Part shown: positions 1 through 6,343 of the stretch, in pieces | Numbering within the stretch: the first letter of the stretch is position 1 | Layout of the letters: each line of letters starts with the position of its first letter | Made by a program: the position numbers and the translations under genes | NCBI GenBank assembly: GCA_029210905.1 | Contig: JARGGF010000284.1 | Coordinates: 1-6,343, forward strand | Source of the DNA: Bacteroidales bacterium | GTDB lineage: Bacteria; Bacteroidota; Bacteroidia; Bacteroidales; NBLH01 | DNA length: 6,343 nt | Direction of reading: 5' to 3' | The notes under the pieces: generated by a model | Databases searched by the model: none | Seen by the model: the letters and a program-made list of their open reading frames with translations, nothing else | What the model was told of the DNA's origin: nothing

Positions 1-10
1 TTTATTTTAA

Positions 11-31
11 TAGAGAAAATTCCTCTATTAG
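11..31 (+). repeat. Operator-like direct repeat, copy 1
   Basis: This 21-base segment matches 168-188 at 18 of 21 positions, including an identical core AAATTCCTCT (17-26) flanked by TAG on the left and TTAG on the right. The copy also contains a perfect dyad: eight bases at 8-15 (TAATAGAG) pair with CTCTATTA at 23-30 around a 7-nt centre. No T-tract follows the dyad on either strand, which argues against a terminator. A binding site for a regulator of the glyoxylate operon is an inference. Confidence 0.45.
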
Positions 32-76
32 CAGAAATGTACATTTTATTATTCTAAACAAGTGTTAAATAATAAA

Positions 77-104
77 TTGGACATCAGCAGTTATAATATG
101 TTTA
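77..104 (+). promoter_or_regulatory. Alternative candidate promoter for aceB-aceA
   Basis: TTG at 77-79 is followed 17 nt later by TATGTTTA at 97-104, a one-mismatch version of TAnnTTTG. The spacing is reasonable for a Bacteroidota -33/-7 pair. A start here would leave a leader of about 115 nt containing the 173-196 hairpin. The region is so AT-rich that a chance match is quite possible. Confidence 0.25.
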
Positions 105-167
105 TATATAGATATATACGCTTATTTTATATCTTGAGAATTATAGTATTTGCGAATATATATCATT

Positions 168-188
168 TAGCGGAAATTCCTCTTTTAG
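168..188 (+). repeat. Operator-like direct repeat, copy 2, over the -33 region
   Basis: Second copy of the 21-base element at 11-31, in the same orientation, 157 bp downstream, which is close to 15 helical turns. Its centre contains the 9-base palindrome GGAAATTCC (172-180). It occupies the place where the -33 contact would fall for the box at 199-206, a position suited to either repression or activation by a bound regulator. Confidence 0.45.
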
Positions 189-196
189 AGAATTTC
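173..196 (+). other. Hairpin just upstream of aceB
   Basis: GAAATT (173-178) pairs with AATTTC (191-196), and CTCT (180-183) pairs with AGAG (187-190), leaving one bulged C at 179 and a 3-nt loop. It overlaps repeat copy 2, so it may simply reflect operator dyad symmetry. It would be an RNA structure only if transcription starts further upstream. Confidence 0.35.
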
Positions 197-198
197 AA

Positions 199-206
199 TA
201 GATTTG
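199..206 (+). promoter_or_regulatory. Candidate -7 promoter box for aceB-aceA
   Basis: TAGATTTG is a perfect match to the TAnnTTTG -7 element of Bacteroidota promoters. Transcription would begin near 211-214, giving a leader of only about 15 nt before ATG 228. No TTG -33 element is found at the expected distance upstream; instead the region near -33 is occupied by the second copy of the repeated operator-like element (168-188). The match is visible; promoter activity is inferred. Confidence 0.45.
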
Positions 207-227
207 TTTAAACCAATAATCAAATCA

Positions 228-2108
228 ATGATGCAAATAGTAATTTCAAATGACAAGTTAAAGGCCTACCAGGATATTTACACTCCTGAAGCTCTGAGCG
301 CACTTGAAGCGCTTGCAGACTTAAACGCTGAACAGAAGCAGCTGATGGAAAAGCGAAATAAAAGACGCTTAGAAAGGCTAAGTGGTAAAATGAATGTAGA
401 TTTTTTGCCGGAATCTTTAACGATAGGTGAAAATAAGTTGAGCGTAGCCGAAATCAGAAAAGGTAATTTTGAATGCAGTGAAATTCCACCTGATCTAAAA
501 AGACAATGGATACAGGGTACCGGACCTGCGGCAAAACCAAATGCTCCCATTGAATCCAGCATTCGAAATGTAGCATATGCCCTGCTCTCAGGGGCTGATG
601 GCTGGATGTTTGATGGCGAAGATGCGTTGGGTCAAATTAACACCATGTCCTTAGACAATCAACGGAATTTAAAAACTGCAATTAACCGGGATCCTGTTTT
701 TATGAAAGTTGCTGAAAAGGTGGCAGTAGAAATGAACAAATGGGCCGAAGGTTTTTTCTCAAAAAAAATTATAGCAGACTGGCACAAACAACTTGATTTC
801 ACTACAATATTATTCCGTGCCCGTGGCTTACATCTTGACGACAGGCATATCAGGACTAATAATGGCGAATCATTTTCTGCATCAATAACCGATGTATCAC
901 TCTATATTACAAATAATTACAAAATTTTACAGGAAAGAGGGGCTTCATTAGTACTCTATTTGCCAAAAATCCAGACTGCTGAAGAAGCCGCTTTTTGGGA
1001 TAAAATACTTACCCGCTTAGAACTTCAGCTCGGAATCAAAAAAGCAAGTATCAAAACCTATGTTTTGGTTGAGCAATTAGAAGCAACCTACCAGTTGTTA
1101 GAGATCCGTGCTGCACTTGGATTACGTTTCGTCGGTTTTAATACTGGCAGGTGGGACTATATCAACAGCGTTTCTGATGCCATGTATGGAAACCTGGATT
1201 TTATAAACCCTAATATTGAATCCATTACCATGACTTATGCCTACATGGCTGCATATGAAGACAGGGTGCGTAAAGCTGTGAATACACCTGATAAAAATGG
1301 TCGTTTTAGTTTGTGGCAAGGAGGTATGGAACCTAATATTCCTGTAGGTTCAGCTGCCGGGATAACCACAAGTATGGAAAAAGCTCTGGCAGGAGCTCAG
1401 CGCGAACAGCGTGAAGGTGCATCTGGCAAATGGGTGGCCCACTGGAAAATGGTGCATGTAATCCGCCCTGTTTGGGAAAGTGTTGGTGCCGATAATCAAC
1501 TAGGCAGGTCCTTTGAACCACTCGAATATACTCATTCAAATAGTCAGGCATTAAAGCATTTAGATCCGGCACCACTTACTATAAGAGGATGCAGGAACTT
1601 ATTAAGTGTAGCCCTTCAATATGGAAATGCATTTTTACAAGGATTTCAGGCTGCGGCCCTAAAACCAGCCGATTTTTTCGATAACGACGATATTTTGTAC
1701 CTGATGGAAGATATGGCTACTGGTGAAATCAGGTTAAGCATTTTATGGGAATGGGTCCACAAGGGAGCCCGACTTTCAGAAAAAGACACCGACCTTGGCC
1801 TTGCTGAAGGAACCATCATAACCTTAGAACTATTTAATCAATTACTTTCTGAAGAGTATGAAAAATTACTTAAAGCAAATGATAAAGATGTGTTCAATTA
1901 TTCCAAAAATACAACGCTTCCAATCGCAAGGGAAATAGTTGTAGAATACGTAAAATCTGATATTAAAGCTCCATGGTATATTGATTTGCTAAATCTAAAT
2001 TTAAACAACGAGACTTTGGAACTTGCAAGAAAAAGAATTAGGACTTACTACGAAACCCTTTCGCAAACAGGAAACCGGATAACAGAAAACCTTGATTTTA
2101 AACTATAA
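228..2108 (+). CDS. aceB: Malate synthase, long divergent A-like form (glyoxylate shunt)
   Basis: Condenses glyoxylate with acetyl-CoA to give malate and CoA, in the cytoplasm. Numbering from the ATG at 228 (626 aa), the conserved malate synthase motifs appear in order: an RARG motif at 197-200 (RPRG in most A-type enzymes; its first Arg is the likely catalytic Arg), YLPKIQ near 244-249, VLVEQLEA with Glu282, GFNTGRWDYI with Asp310 (Glu282 and Asp310 are the inferred Mg ligands), the GGM...IP segment near 365-372, GKWVAH near 400-405, and MEDMATGEIR at 493-502 with Asp495 as the inferred general base. It is roughly 100 residues longer than the usual ~530-aa A-type enzyme and clearly diverged. 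An in-frame TTG at 204 would add eight residues, but it lies inside a TAnnTTTG promoter-like box, so ATG 228 (or the adjacent ATG 231) is preferred. No Shine-Dalgarno is visible. The isocitrate lyase gene follows after 11 nt. Function is well supported by intact catalytic motifs; the subfamily is less certain. Confidence 0.93.
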   Translation: MMQIVISNDKLKAYQDIYTPEALSALEALADLNAEQKQLMEKRNKRRLERLSGKMNVDFLPESLTIGENKLSVAEIRKGNFECSEIPPDLKRQWIQGTGPAAKPNAPIESSIRNVAYALLSGADGWMFDGEDALGQINTMSLDNQRNLKTAINRDPVFMKVAEKVAVEMNKWAEGFFSKKIIADWHKQLDFTTILFRARGLHLDDRHIRTNNGESFSASITDVSLYITNNYKILQERGASLVLYLPKIQTAEEAAFWDKILTRLELQLGIKKASIKTYVLVEQLEATYQLLEIRAALGLRFVGFNTGRWDYINSVSDAMYGNLDFINPNIESITMTYAYMAAYEDRVRKAVNTPDKNGRFSLWQGGMEPNIPVGSAAGITTSMEKALAGAQREQREGASGKWVAHWKMVHVIRPVWESVGADNQLGRSFEPLEYTHSNSQALKHLDPAPLTIRGCRNLLSVALQYGNAFLQGFQAAALKPADFFDNDDILYLMEDMATGEIRLSILWEWVHKGARLSEKDTDLGLAEGTIITLELFNQLLSEEYEKLLKANDKDVFNYSKNTTLPIAREIVVEYVKSDIKAPWYIDLLNLNLNNETLELARKRIRTYYETLSQTGNRITENLDFKL

Positions 2109-2119
2109 AAAAAATCACA

Positions 2120-4402
2120 ATGAAAACAGAAAAACAACAAATGGAAGAAACTATCACTGAAATGAAAACTTATTTTAACCAACCTCGTTTCAAGGGCATA
2201 CAGCGGCTGTATTCAGCCAGACAAGTAGCTGAGCAGCAAGGAGTTATTTTTAATGATTATTCGATTGCAAAGCATGCAGCCACTGATTTTTATGAAAGAT
2301 TAAGGGAACATTTTAATCAAAAAACACAGATAACCACTTTTGGTCCCTATACTCCAAGTCAGGCCGTAATGATGAAACGCGCTGGTATTGAAGCCATTTA
2401 TATAGGTGGCTGGGCAACTTCTGCAAAGGGCTCTGTTGATGAAGATCCTGGAGCTGATTTGGCAAGTTATCCGCTCAGTCAAGTCCCTGATGAGGCAGCA
2501 GTAATTGTACGTGCATTAATTACTGCCGACAGGAACCAGGCATTTCAACGTTATAAGATGACCGATGAAGAACGAGCGGCCACAAAAGCATTTGATTTCC
2601 GTTCGTTTATTATTGCAGATGCTGATACAGGGCATGGTGGAGACGCACATGTACGAAATTTAATCCGCCGTTTTGTTGAAGTTGGTGTTACCGGTTATCA
2701 TATTGAGGATCAGAAGCCTGGAACTAAAAAATGTGGCCACCAGGGAGGAAAAGTACTGGTTTCATGCGACGAACAAATTAAACGCATCAATGCAGCCCGT
2801 TTACAACTTGATATAATGCGGGTGCCTGGAATTATTGTAGCAAGAACTGATGCTGAAGCTGCTTCACTTTTAGAAAATATGTCAGATGAAAGGGATCATC
2901 CTTTTGTGTTGGGAGCAACTAACCTGGAAATACCCTCGTACAAAAATACCTATCTGGCATTACAAAAAGCATTGCACGAATCAGGTGCAGAAGGTGTAAA
3001 AGGTCATATGCTTTACCAAATTTCTGAAGAAGATATGGAGTTTGCTATGCAATGGTTAAAAACTGCAGGTATTATTGAATTCATACAACAATTTAAAAAT
3101 CAGTTAATTGCCGATCTCGCCTATGAATTTGAACCTGTATACAACGAGATTTCAACTCATTTTGCAAAAGCCTGGGAGTCGGCAGCAGCTGTGGCTACTT
3201 ATGGCGAAACAGTTTCGAAAATAATGGATCGAAATATTGAAGAAGGAGCCAAATATGAAATAACAAAAGACGAATGGCTGGATTTTGCCAGGCACGCATC
3301 CATAAAGCAAGCTTCTCAAAAAGCAAATCAACTTGGATTAGATGTTAAGTGGGACTGCGAATTGGCAAGAACCCCCGAAGGATATTATCAGATTAAGGGC
3401 GGCATAGCATATGCCATTGCAAAATCACTGGCTGTTGCACCTTATGCTGATATTTTGTGGATGGAAACCAAAACAGCTAATTTAGCTGATGCTAAAATAT
3501 TTGCAGATGCCATTCATGCCGCTTATCCCAATAAAATGCTGGCCTATAATTTATCTCCGTCATTTAACTGGGACACCACAGGAATGACTGAGGAAGAAAT
3601 GAAGAATTTTCCTCTGGAATTAGGGAAAATGGGCTTTGTGTTTAATTTCATCACCTATGGAGGTCATCAAATTGATGGACTGACAACCGATGAATTTGCA
3701 AATTCATTATTAACTGAAGGTATGTTATCATTAGCCAAAGTACAAAGAAAACTGAGATTGCTTGATTCGCCATACAAGACACCACAAACGCATGTTGGTG
3801 GCCCAAGACTGGATAGTGCGCTTGCCGCATCATCAGGAAGAACTGCAACAACCAAAGCTATGGGAAAGGGATCAACACAATTCCAGCATTTGGTGCAAAC
3901 TGAATTACCAACCAAAGTATTGGCCGAATGGGTTGAAGAATGGGCAAATCAAAATGGTTTTTCGGCCAAATACTCTGTCAGGCTGAAGCCGCATGTACCT
4001 GCTTCCACCATTATGGAATTATCAATAATATCAGATGATCAGCAAGTTGCAAATGTTATCTTCACTTCTCTGACTGATAGAAACCAAAAACACTTTTTAT
4101 CAATTAGGGATCAGAATATTTTCAGAAACGAACTGCGACAAAAACGTTTAATGACATTGATACAGCTCTTTTTAATGAACAGATATAAGACGCATGCCAT
4201 GCATTACTTAAGTCCAACAGAAGATAATTTGCAACTTTGTGGAGGGATGCAAAGATTAGGTATCTACTCAAGCGTAAATACCGAAATAGGTCAAATTATT
4301 GTAGCTGAAGTAGATACGGAGCACGTAAAAAGTTATCTTGACAATAAAATTCAACTAAGGAAATTGATTAGAAAAGAAGCTTTTGATTCGGTAAGTGTTT
4401 AA
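2120..4402 (+). CDS. aceA: Isocitrate lyase, long ICL2-type with C-terminal regulatory domain
   Basis: Cleaves isocitrate to succinate and glyoxylate, feeding the malate synthase encoded just upstream. The 760-aa length matches the long ICL2 class (M. tuberculosis ICL2 is about 766 aa), not the ~430-aa ICL1/AceA class. Visible features: TTFGPYTPSQA and IYIGGW near 72-97; the IADADTGHGG metal/substrate loop at 165-174; GYHIEDQK with Glu196; the catalytic signature KKCGH at 203-207 with Cys205; VARTDAEA at 240-247; a long helical insertion around 250-415; then WMETKT (447-452), NLSPSFNW (477-484) and ITYGGHQ (511-517), which complete the active site. Residues about 595-760 form the extra C-terminal domain, including the strongly conserved ELRQKRLMTLI stretch near 671-681. 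In mycobacterial ICL2 this domain binds acetyl-CoA or propionyl-CoA and activates the enzyme; the same role here is inference. The ATG at 2120 lies 11 nt after the aceB stop, in an A-rich gap without Shine-Dalgarno. An in-frame ATG at 2141 is a less likely start. All key residues are intact. Confidence 0.96.
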   Translation: MKTEKQQMEETITEMKTYFNQPRFKGIQRLYSARQVAEQQGVIFNDYSIAKHAATDFYERLREHFNQKTQITTFGPYTPSQAVMMKRAGIEAIYIGGWATSAKGSVDEDPGADLASYPLSQVPDEAAVIVRALITADRNQAFQRYKMTDEERAATKAFDFRSFIIADADTGHGGDAHVRNLIRRFVEVGVTGYHIEDQKPGTKKCGHQGGKVLVSCDEQIKRINAARLQLDIMRVPGIIVARTDAEAASLLENMSDERDHPFVLGATNLEIPSYKNTYLALQKALHESGAEGVKGHMLYQISEEDMEFAMQWLKTAGIIEFIQQFKNQLIADLAYEFEPVYNEISTHFAKAWESAAAVATYGETVSKIMDRNIEEGAKYEITKDEWLDFARHASIKQASQKANQLGLDVKWDCELARTPEGYYQIKGGIAYAIAKSLAVAPYADILWMETKTANLADAKIFADAIHAAYPNKMLAYNLSPSFNWDTTGMTEEEMKNFPLELGKMGFVFNFITYGGHQIDGLTTDEFANSLLTEGMLSLAKVQRKLRLLDSPYKTPQTHVGGPRLDSALAASSGRTATTKAMGKGSTQFQHLVQTELPTKVLAEWVEEWANQNGFSAKYSVRLKPHVPASTIMELSIISDDQQVANVIFTSLTDRNQKHFLSIRDQNIFRNELRQKRLMTLIQLFLMNRYKTHAMHYLSPTEDNLQLCGGMQRLGIYSSVNTEIGQIIVAEVDTEHVKSYLDNKIQLRKLIRKEAFDSVSV

Positions 4403-4407
4403 TTTTC

Positions 4408-4482
4408 AATATCTTCCAATTCATGATTGGCATAGCGGGCTAACTTGCTGTGCCAATTTCTTGTTTTGTGGAAGATATTTTT
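4408..4482 (+). terminator. Large two-tier stem-loop after aceA, likely terminator or 3' mRNA structure
   Basis: The outer stem is a perfect 11-bp inverted repeat: AATATCTTCCA (4408-4418) with TGGAAGATATT (4469-4479). Inside it, 4426-4439 pairs with 4444-4457 to give a 14-bp stem capped by the 4-nt loop CTAA; its seven basal pairs (ATTGGCA/TGCCAAT) are perfect Watson-Crick. Three of the upper pairs are G-U on the + strand RNA and would be A-C mismatches on the minus strand, so the structure favours a + strand transcript. Five T residues (4478-4482) end the outer stem. It begins six bases after the aceA stop, fitting termination or 3'-end protection of the aceB-aceA mRNA. Confidence 0.6.
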
Positions 4483-4489
4483 AGCACTG

Positions 4490-4510
4490 CAACCCAAAAA
4501 ATCAGGGTTG
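4490..4510 (+). other. Small hairpin downstream of the large stem-loop
   Basis: CAACCC (4490-4495) pairs with GGGTTG (4505-4510) around a 9-nt A-rich loop. The following sequence is AT-rich, with a short T run some 12 nt later rather than immediately after it. It may act as a backup terminator, but the stem is short. Confidence 0.3.
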
Positions 4511-4554
4511 ATATAAATATATTTTTCAGAACAATATTTCTTTTTTAATACATT

Positions 4555-4566
4555 TTTTCATGAAAA
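4555..4566. promoter_or_regulatory. 12-base perfect palindrome, possible operator
   Basis: TTTTCATGAAAA is perfectly self-complementary and lies about 200 bases upstream of the receptor start. Such a palindrome could bind a dimeric regulator, but in DNA this AT-rich it can easily arise by chance, and I see no second copy. Confidence 0.15.
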
Positions 4567-4730
4567 TTTTGGTTTAAAATCTGTTTTAGAATCTTTTATG
4601 CTTTAATTTTTATTATATTTATGTTGAGTTTCTGATTTTCTACTTAATTTTCAGATTTGGAACTTCTCAGATAAATATCAAAATAAAGTCTTTTTATAGA
4701 TAATCTAATGGCATAAATAGAGTTTTTAAC

Positions 4731-4738
4731 TAGTTTTG
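4731..4738 (+). promoter_or_regulatory. Candidate -7 promoter box for the receptor gene
   Basis: TAGTTTTG perfectly matches TAnnTTTG. Transcription would start near 4743-4746, leaving a leader of about 25 nt before ATG 4769. No clear TTG -33 element is present at the usual spacing. The TTG inside this box is the alternative start codon at 4736, which a start site here would exclude from the mRNA. Confidence 0.45.
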
Positions 4739-4768
4739 TCGCAGATTTTATATTTTCTAAATTTAAGC

Positions 4769-6166
4769 ATGAAAAAATATCTAAATATTCAACTGATAAT
4801 CAATCTACTAGCTGTTATAATTAACTTTTTTCTAATAAAATATAAAGAAAAGGACTATTTAACTATTTTAAAAGCAAAGGCATTTACAGTTGCAAATTTG
4901 CTTGGGATAGTTGTTAATCTGCTGTATCTGCTTGTAATGCTAAACGGGCAGGCAGATGTTGATTATTTAACCAGTTTTCTGATTTTTACGATTCTTATAG
5001 CCGATCTCATACTTTTACGAATAGGTAAATTTAATATTGCAGGAAATTTATTTACAACGGCACTTATTCTACTTCATTTAATAAAAATAAACTTTTTAAA
5101 CCAAAATGGAATTAATAAAGAGTTTACTGATGAGTTTTATTTTATTCTTGCTTTTTTGGTATTATGTATACTTTTTACTGAGAATAAAGCTATGCTGATA
5201 AATGCCCTATTAATTGTTATAGGTACATTATCTTATTTTTTCATCCATACAGAATATTCCGCAAAAGAAAATATCGATGCTATAATTAACTATGAGTTTG
5301 TGGTAATTATAATTGCAGTAGTTTTATATATTATTTCACAAATAATTGGAAAAACAATTGTTTATGCCGACAAAACTGCCGGTCTTTTTGTGGAACAGAA
5401 AGAAAAGGCAATTGATGCACTTACCGCTGTTTCGAGTACCTCTGATACTTTGCTTGAAATAAGCAATGAAATAAGCTCAGTTTCTGAAAGCCTGAATGAA
5501 AGCACAAATATCCAGGCAAGCAGTATTGAAGAAATGTATGCCTCCATTGAAAAACTCTCAGAGTCAATAGTAAATAATGCAAAATACGCCGAAGAGACTT
5601 CAGGTCAATCCTCAGAGCAGGTGATGGTGGTTAGGCGGAGTGAGCGGTTGTTAAAAAGAGTAATTTCTTCCATTCGCGACATTAGTAAACGAATTGCCAT
5701 AGTTGATGAGATTGCCCGCCAAACAAATCTTTTAGCCTTAAATGCAGCAATTGAAGCAGCAAGGGCCGGGGATTCAGGAAGGGGTTTTTCTGTAGTAGCT
5801 GCAGAGGTGAAAAAACTTGCCGAAAAAAGCCAGGCTTCAGCCAAAGACATTATCAGCCTGGTAAATGAAGGAATTTCCGTTTCTGACCAATCATGGGACT
5901 ATCTTGGGGCAATTGTTACCAGTTCAGAAAAATCAAGGATGTTGATCAATAAAATAGCTGATGCACTTACCGAACAAAAAGATAACATCTCTCAAATAAC
6001 CATGGGTATGGGTGAGATTAATGACGTAACTCAAATTAATGCAGGGATAGTAGATCACTTATCATCGCAAGTTGAAATCCTTAAAGAAAACTCTACAATT
6101 CAGCGAGATATGTTTAAAGATGAGCTTGATATACTTAAAAAAGAAGGAGACGAAGATAATTATTAG
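4769..6166 (+). CDS. Methyl-accepting chemotaxis-type receptor, multi-span membrane sensor, no HAMP
   Basis: A membrane receptor expected to signal through CheA/CheW. Numbering from ATG 4769 (465 aa), the N-terminal half holds seven hydrophobic segments at about 6-23, 39-58, 67-84, 90-106, 122-136, 140-159 and 174-194. The loops are short; Lys/Arg-rich ones alternate with acidic or polar ones in a pattern consistent with N-out/C-in. The last segment runs directly into a long coiled coil (about 200-455) without a recognisable HAMP. The receptor hairpin tip is canonical: IARQTNLLALNAAIEAARAG ends at Gly334, followed by GRGFSVVAAEVKKLAE. A consensus methylation site is visible at 250-259 (ASSIEEMYAS, Glu254/Glu255). 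There is no CheR-docking pentapeptide (NWETF type) at the C-terminus. The 11-residue longer TTG start at 4736 overlaps a TAnnTTTG box and is disfavoured. What it senses cannot be told from sequence; no large extracellular ligand domain is present, so a membrane-embedded or cytoplasmic signal is possible. Confidence 0.92.
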   Translation: MKKYLNIQLIINLLAVIINFFLIKYKEKDYLTILKAKAFTVANLLGIVVNLLYLLVMLNGQADVDYLTSFLIFTILIADLILLRIGKFNIAGNLFTTALILLHLIKINFLNQNGINKEFTDEFYFILAFLVLCILFTENKAMLINALLIVIGTLSYFFIHTEYSAKENIDAIINYEFVVIIIAVVLYIISQIIGKTIVYADKTAGLFVEQKEKAIDALTAVSSTSDTLLEISNEISSVSESLNESTNIQASSIEEMYASIEKLSESIVNNAKYAEETSGQSSEQVMVVRRSERLLKRVISSIRDISKRIAIVDEIARQTNLLALNAAIEAARAGDSGRGFSVVAAEVKKLAEKSQASAKDIISLVNEGISVSDQSWDYLGAIVTSSEKSRMLINKIADALTEQKDNISQITMGMGEINDVTQINAGIVDHLSSQVEILKENSTIQRDMFKDELDILKKEGDEDNY

Positions 6167-6249
6167 ATATCAGCTTTGTTTATTTTCTTTTCTTAAATTA
6201 TGAATTGTTAATTTCTCCCTGATTTTACGAATCTTGATTCCATAATACC

Positions 6250-6343
6250 TAAGTTGAGCGGTTGGAGCGCTGCGAACAAGCGCTTTACTTATCCGCAGGC
6301 GGACCGATTTAGAAAATGTTGTGTTCCACTGAATGAATGAGGT
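6250..6343. repeat. GC-rich, dyad-rich segment, possible interspersed repeat or mobile-element edge
   Basis: From about 6250 the base composition jumps from very AT-rich to over half G+C for some 55 bases. The segment contains AGCGCT twice (6266-6271 and 6279-6284), able to form a hairpin around a 7-nt loop, and the dyad TCCGC-AG-GCGGA (6292-6303). It continues to the window edge. On the minus strand one frame is open from the edge to a TGA at 6172-6170 (57 codons), but I recognise nothing in it. An intergenic repeat or the end of a transposable element is the best guess. Confidence 0.35.

Larger units (their letters stand above)
4403..4768. other. Non-coding region between aceA and the receptor gene
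   Basis: These 366 bases are strongly AT-rich, and I see no credible gene on either strand. From left to right they hold a large two-tier stem-loop just after the aceA stop, a 6-bp hairpin, a 12-base palindrome, a featureless AT-rich stretch (about 4570-4725) and a TAnnTTTG box before the receptor start. Confidence 0.7.

Noticed and set aside
8..30. 8-bp dyad with a 7-nt loop as a terminator of an upstream gene
   Set aside because: No T-tract follows the stem on either strand; it fits better as part of the repeated operator-like element.
204..227. TTG start at 204 adding eight residues to malate synthase
   Set aside because: The TTG is part of a perfect TAnnTTTG box, there is no ribosome binding site, and two ATG codons follow at 228 and 231.
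278..562. Minus-strand open frame of 94 codons inside aceB
   Set aside because: It is fully contained in a gene with intact malate synthase motifs, and its translation resembles no known protein.
3651..3986. Three open frames overlapping the 3' part of aceA (two on the minus strand, one on the plus strand)
   Set aside because: They lie within the conserved ICL2 coding frame and arise from its codon composition.
5362..5850. Two minus-strand open frames inside the receptor gene
   Set aside because: They are Ser/Ala-rich mirror images of the coiled-coil coding sequence, with no independent support.
6229..6240. GAATC/GATTC mini-dyad after the receptor gene as a terminator
   Set aside because: Five base pairs with a 2-nt loop and no T-tract are too weak to support a terminator call.
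6170..6343. Minus-strand frame of 57 codons open to the window edge, as a partial gene
   Set aside because: Translation gives a basic, unrecognised peptide spanning both the AT-rich and GC-rich parts; too short and uncharacteristic to call a gene without the flanking sequence.

Overview
The window carries three complete genes, all on the + strand: a malate synthase, an isocitrate lyase and a multi-membrane-span methyl-accepting chemotaxis-type protein. Flanking and intervening non-coding DNA is very AT-rich. The DNA overall is AT-rich, the start codons lack Shine-Dalgarno sequences, and perfect TAnnTTTG boxes lie just upstream of two of the genes. Together with the protein sequences this suggests a member of the Bacteroidota. 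That assignment is inference: there is no rRNA or other taxonomic marker here.

Region by region: 1-227 is a non-coding leader. It holds an imperfect 21-bp direct repeat (11-31 and 168-188), a hairpin and candidate promoters. 228-2108 encodes a long malate synthase (aceB). 2120-4402 encodes a 760-residue isocitrate lyase of the long ICL2 type (aceA), 11 nt downstream and surely cotranscribed. 4403-4768 is non-coding. It holds a large two-tier stem-loop right after aceA (likely terminator or 3' structure), a small hairpin, a palindrome and a promoter-like box for the next gene. 4769-6166 encodes the chemoreceptor-like protein. 6167-6343 is non-coding, and its last ~90 bases are abruptly GC-rich and dyad-rich, like the edge of an interspersed repeat or mobile element.

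The two enzymes form a complete glyoxylate shunt. Isocitrate lyase splits isocitrate into succinate and glyoxylate, and malate synthase condenses glyoxylate with acetyl-CoA to malate, allowing growth on acetate, fatty acids or other C2 sources. No aceK-like kinase/phosphatase gene follows. The ICL2 C-terminal domain, which in Mycobacterium tuberculosis ICL2 mediates allosteric activation by acetyl-CoA/propionyl-CoA, may supply the control instead. The chemoreceptor has its own promoter-like box and no visible functional link to the shunt.

No dramatic new system is evident. The points most worth checking are the repeated operator-like element upstream of aceB, the two TTG starts that fall inside promoter boxes, the + strand-specific RNA structure after aceA, the HAMP-less 7-span receptor and the GC-rich terminal segment.
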